Below are positions 60,814 to 64,000 of a DNA stretch of 64,000 nt, piece after piece. Location: assembly GCA_001465935.1 (NCBI GenBank), contig LNKV01000001.1:62001-126000 (forward strand), in the 5' to 3' direction. A model generated the notes under the pieces. The model made no database searches, was not told the DNA's origin, and saw only the letters and a list, made by a program, of their open reading frames with translations. The position numbers and the translations under genes were made by a program. This DNA comes from Clarireedia homoeocarpa (taxonomy: Eukaryota > Ascomycota > Leotiomycetes > Helotiales > Rutstroemiaceae). The first letter of the stretch is position 1, and each line of letters opens with the position of its first letter.

Positions 60814-62772
60814 ATGGAGTGTCTTAGAGAGAAGTTTTACAACGGTGTCGTCCTTGATGGACGCTTTGAAACGATTTCTCCCCTCAACCATGGTTCATTT
60901 GGAATGGTCTTCATGGCCAAGGACTTGACTAACAACGAGATTGTTGCTATCAAGTGTTTGACCAAGAAATCAGCCACGAACAATGAGGAAGACTCATCAT
61001 TTGCTATCGATGAGCATTCCGAAGAATTAGCCTGCCATGCTCGACTTGGCTCCCACCCCAATATCGTCAACTTAATTCACTCCTTCGAGACCGAAGCACA
61101 TGTATATATTGTCCTCGAGTTCTGCTCCCGAGGCGATCTATACGAGGCTATCAGGACTGGAACTGGTCCCCTCGAGACCGAACATGTCCGTCAATTCATG
61201 CTTCAGCTCGTCGATGCTGTTGCATACATCCATAGCAAGGGCATGTATCATCGTGATATCAAACCGGAGAACATCTTCCTCACACAATCCGGCGAGATGA
61301 AATTGGGTGATTTTGGCTTGGCTACTTCGGAGAAGTGGACATATGAGACCACCGTGGGCAGCGATCGTTACATGTCGCCAGAACAATATGACTCGGCCGG
61401 TGCGGGATACTCTCCAGAGCAGGCAGACATTTGGGCCATTGGCATTTGTCTGATGAACATTTTGTTCTCTCGCAACCCTTTCACAATGCCCACTGAGTCA
61501 GATCCCCTTTTCCTGGATTTCACCCGCGATAAACAATCGCTCTTCGACGTCTTCCCAACAATGTCCCAAGACACCTATGAGGTAATTGCTCAATGCATGA
61601 GTCTTGATCCTCGAAAGAGATCTTTGGCTGGTGCTCGAGAGGCACTTCTCCGTGTCATCAGCTTCACCACATTCGATGAGCCATTAGATGACTTTGATTC
61701 TGCCGATCGTCGTGGTATTCCCAGCTCGAACCGCGAGCCATTGCGCACCCCCTCCATTCAAAGCCCTCAATTGGATGCAGGTTCCTCTTTCCCCTGGGCT
61801 AAGGCTTTGCATGCTAGCCCACCTCAACAATTCCGCCAACTCTCAGCCATTCCTGATGATGAGTCATACACTGAGGATCTCTTCCCCGGCTCAGAAGAAA
61901 GCAACAGAGATTGGTTTTCCTTTGGTCAACAGACGCCTTCAATGGCATCTGTTCTTGATTCATCCCTTGGAACTTCCATGCAATCGCTCGCTATCCGACG
62001 CCCCGCGAAGGTTGGTCCCCCTAAGGCTAGTCTCACTCCCATCTCTGGCTCTCTACCCATCGCCATGACTAAGCCTAAGCCTTTACCATCCATGGCATCG
62101 ATCTTTGGCAAGAACAGCGACATGGTATCCAAGAGCTGGAGCGACTTGTGGGATGAGGATATTGAAGAGGAAGAGGAGGAGACCGACAAGCAAATCAAGG
62201 CACGTCAAATGCAAAACTCACGAACATGGAGCCATGAGAGCAAGCACAACGACGATCAAACCCGCCCTGGGCCATTGGAACCTCTCAGCACCTCATTTGT
62301 AAATATTCCTCGGGCTAACGAGAACCACCACACTATTGCCGACGATATTGACGGCGATCTTGTGGCGGATGGTTTCTTCTTTCATGATACCCCTCAACAA
62401 ACTATTACACAACACTCACCTCGCTACTCACCACCATCGAAGCGAACTACTTTCGATAAGTGGTCTGCACTTGGTGATCGCAGAAGAGCATACACAGGAG
62501 CGTCAGATTCTGAGAAGTCGCCAGATACATGGAAGACGACTTCCCAATCGCGCCGCAATGTTGGATTAGGCTTTACTGGGTTCGGAGCCGGAGTTTGGGA
62601 TAACAAATCAAATATCGTTAAGGATAAAGGCAGAGAATGTCCTTGGGCAAGAGCCCGTGGCCGAGATCACTTCCGAGATCACCATCAGGAGAAGCGGAAG
62701 GATAAGCAGCACCAGCAGTCGGATCTCGGTGATTTGGAGTGGGTTGGAGGTTGGCATGACCTCCACTTGTAG
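60814..62772 (+). CDS. Serine/threonine protein kinase, Ran1/Ksp1 family
   Basis: Single exon, 652 residues. Kinase domain at about residues 15-310: glycine loop HGSFGMV (26-32), Lys47 in VAIKCL, catalytic loop HRDIKPEN (146-153), DFGLA (166-170) and the activation-segment end SPEQ. The C-terminal 340 residues are Ser/Pro/Asp-rich and probably disordered, with a late conserved-looking block GLGFTGFGAGVWDNKSN. This resembles fungal homologues of S. pombe Ran1/Pat1 and yeast Ksp1, which link nutrient (PKA/TOR) signals to meiosis, autophagy and filamentous growth. The frame is open for about 120 codons upstream without an in-frame ATG and runs through a T22 tract, so the start at MECLREKF is well supported. 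Confidence 0.9.
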   Translation: MECLREKFYNGVVLDGRFETISPLNHGSFGMVFMAKDLTNNEIVAIKCLTKKSATNNEEDSSFAIDEHSEELACHARLGSHPNIVNLIHSFETEAHVYIVLEFCSRGDLYEAIRTGTGPLETEHVRQFMLQLVDAVAYIHSKGMYHRDIKPENIFLTQSGEMKLGDFGLATSEKWTYETTVGSDRYMSPEQYDSAGAGYSPEQADIWAIGICLMNILFSRNPFTMPTESDPLFLDFTRDKQSLFDVFPTMSQDTYEVIAQCMSLDPRKRSLAGAREALLRVISFTTFDEPLDDFDSADRRGIPSSNREPLRTPSIQSPQLDAGSSFPWAKALHASPPQQFRQLSAIPDDESYTEDLFPGSEESNRDWFSFGQQTPSMASVLDSSLGTSMQSLAIRRPAKVGPPKASLTPISGSLPIAMTKPKPLPSMASIFGKNSDMVSKSWSDLWDEDIEEEEEETDKQIKARQMQNSRTWSHESKHNDDQTRPGPLEPLSTSFVNIPRANENHHTIADDIDGDLVADGFFFHDTPQQTITQHSPRYSPPSKRTTFDKWSALGDRRRAYTGASDSEKSPDTWKTTSQSRRNVGLGFTGFGAGVWDNKSNIVKDKGRECPWARARGRDHFRDHHQEKRKDKQHQQSDLGDLEWVGGWHDLHL

Positions 62773-64000
62773 TCTTATTCTTTAACCTTTTCTTGTTTCA
62801 CATTCTACTTTTATACAATAAGCCTGCTACAGCATCGAACATGAATTCTTTTGTTCTGAACATATTATGGACGGAGGACTCATCAAAGAACACGATGGTA
62901 CTTGAAGCAGAGGCGGGATGGAATACGAGATGAAAGGAAGATTTAGCTTAGGACTCGCTTTTCTGGTGTATTAGATAGATATCTTTCAGAGACTTGACAA
63001 ATACCAGACAATTACCCACTCTACATACATGTTCCTCCTATATATTACTGTGAATTGTGATGAAAGATCTTTCCCTTGTTATGACTATGAACGGAATGCA
63101 GACCTTCCATATAAGGCAGGGAGGGGGGTGTGGATGAACGATGGATCAGGGGGTTATTTCCGTATGCATCAGGAGTAAACACATCAATCGCTTGCTAAGT
63201 AGCTTGCTTTGTCTTTGTTTTTCCGTTCCCCCGAATGAGGGGTTTGTTAGATGCACATAAGCTACACGTAGTTAGTTAACTCTGGTGAATTGAATGAATT
63301 GTTCTTTTCTTTTCTCGCCAAAAGATACCAATCATGGTGCAGGATAGATAGCTTGTGGAGAGGAGAGTTCAGTTCAGTTCTCATTCACTGGTGGAGAGGG
63401 GAGGGTGGAGAAGGGGGGGGTAAGGTGTGTGTGTGTGTTGGCTTTGTGGATTGATGAAGCGATGATTGAATGGGTGGGTGGATGGATGGATGGATGGATG
63501 GATGATTGAGGCGATGGAGTGGGATGGCATGGCATGGCATGAGAAGAGAGGCTTGTTGGATGCGAATTTATCTCTAGCTAGGTCTTGGGGGGTTCGCTCT
63601 GGAAGGGTGGAGGGAGGGGTTGGGATGAGTTGGTTTGGTTTGGTTCATTGTGGAATGAAGGAATGGATGGATGGATGAATGGATTAAGGGAGGGAAAGAA
63701 GTATACTTAAGTTGGGGTGATGTGATGTTGGTTGGTTGGTTGTGTAGAGGTGATTCGAGATGGGATGGGATGCTGCTCTGCTCTGCTCTGAGGGGGGTAT
63801 ATGTATATGTATGTATATGTATATGTATGTATATACTATTCATAGGATGAATAAATAGATGGATAGAGGGGTCGCTATGCTATGCTATGCTATTTATTCA
63901 CTTCTTCATACCGAGGACGGATACGGCTGCAATTTATTCATTTCAATTCAGCAATTGCATTTCATTGCGTTTGTATTTTAGTCTTAGATGTGTATTTCAT
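62773..64000. other. 3' flank of the kinase gene
   Basis: Kinase 3' UTR, then G-rich and GGAT/GGTT microsatellites (about 63471-63506, 63600-63750) and TATG repeats near 63797-63833. No gene is seen before the window ends. Confidence 0.5.

Overview
This is a eukaryotic window from a filamentous ascomycete. Genes carry short GT-AG introns, mostly 40-200 nt and often with a CTRAC-like branch site. Proteins are fungal in type, and several intergenic spaces are several kb long and full of microsatellites. The gene set and style suggest a Leotiomycete of the Botrytis/Sclerotinia kind. That placement is an inference from general character, not a measured match.

Nineteen complete protein genes and one 5'-truncated gene are supported. 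Left part (1-8.4 kb): the 3' part of a CorA/Alr-type Mg2+ transporter (+), TIM8 (-), ribosomal protein uL23 (-) back to back with the 25S rRNA methyltransferase BMT2 (+), and an Avt1-like vacuolar amino-acid transporter (+). Next, 8.4-13.4 kb is gene-free; it holds a diverged, undescribed-looking repeat array (about 9.18-10.86 kb) and then a microsatellite-dense, pyrimidine-rich stretch. NAD-dependent glutamate dehydrogenase (-) and kynureninase (+) flank a 4.7 kb divergent spacer.

The core from 24.8 to 45.1 kb is compact: a short-chain dehydrogenase-like protein (-), ISA2 (+), uL30/RPL7 (-) with a C/D-box snoRNA inside its second intron, an RCC1-repeat protein (+), the checkpoint clamp subunit RAD9 (-), an F-box/LRR protein (+), an alpha/beta hydrolase (-), a mitochondrial GGQ release-factor-like protein (-), a serine palmitoyltransferase small subunit (+), the kinetochore protein Mis6/CENP-I (-), and a protein that joins a GH3 C-terminal-like region to GNAT acetyltransferase domains (+). 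The rest is sparse: enolase-phosphatase E1 (-, with an 853-nt intron), then 8.4 kb without a convincing gene, and a Ran1/Ksp1-family kinase (+) with a probably very long leader.

Themes: two ribosome-linked loci (uL23/BMT2, and uL30 with an rRNA-methylation guide); mitochondrial functions (TIM8, ISA2, GGQ factor); and chromosome maintenance (RAD9 and Mis6), both with MCB-like ACGCG motifs near their 5' ends. Exon boundaries were worked out by eye from reading frame, splice signals and family conservation, without transcript data.
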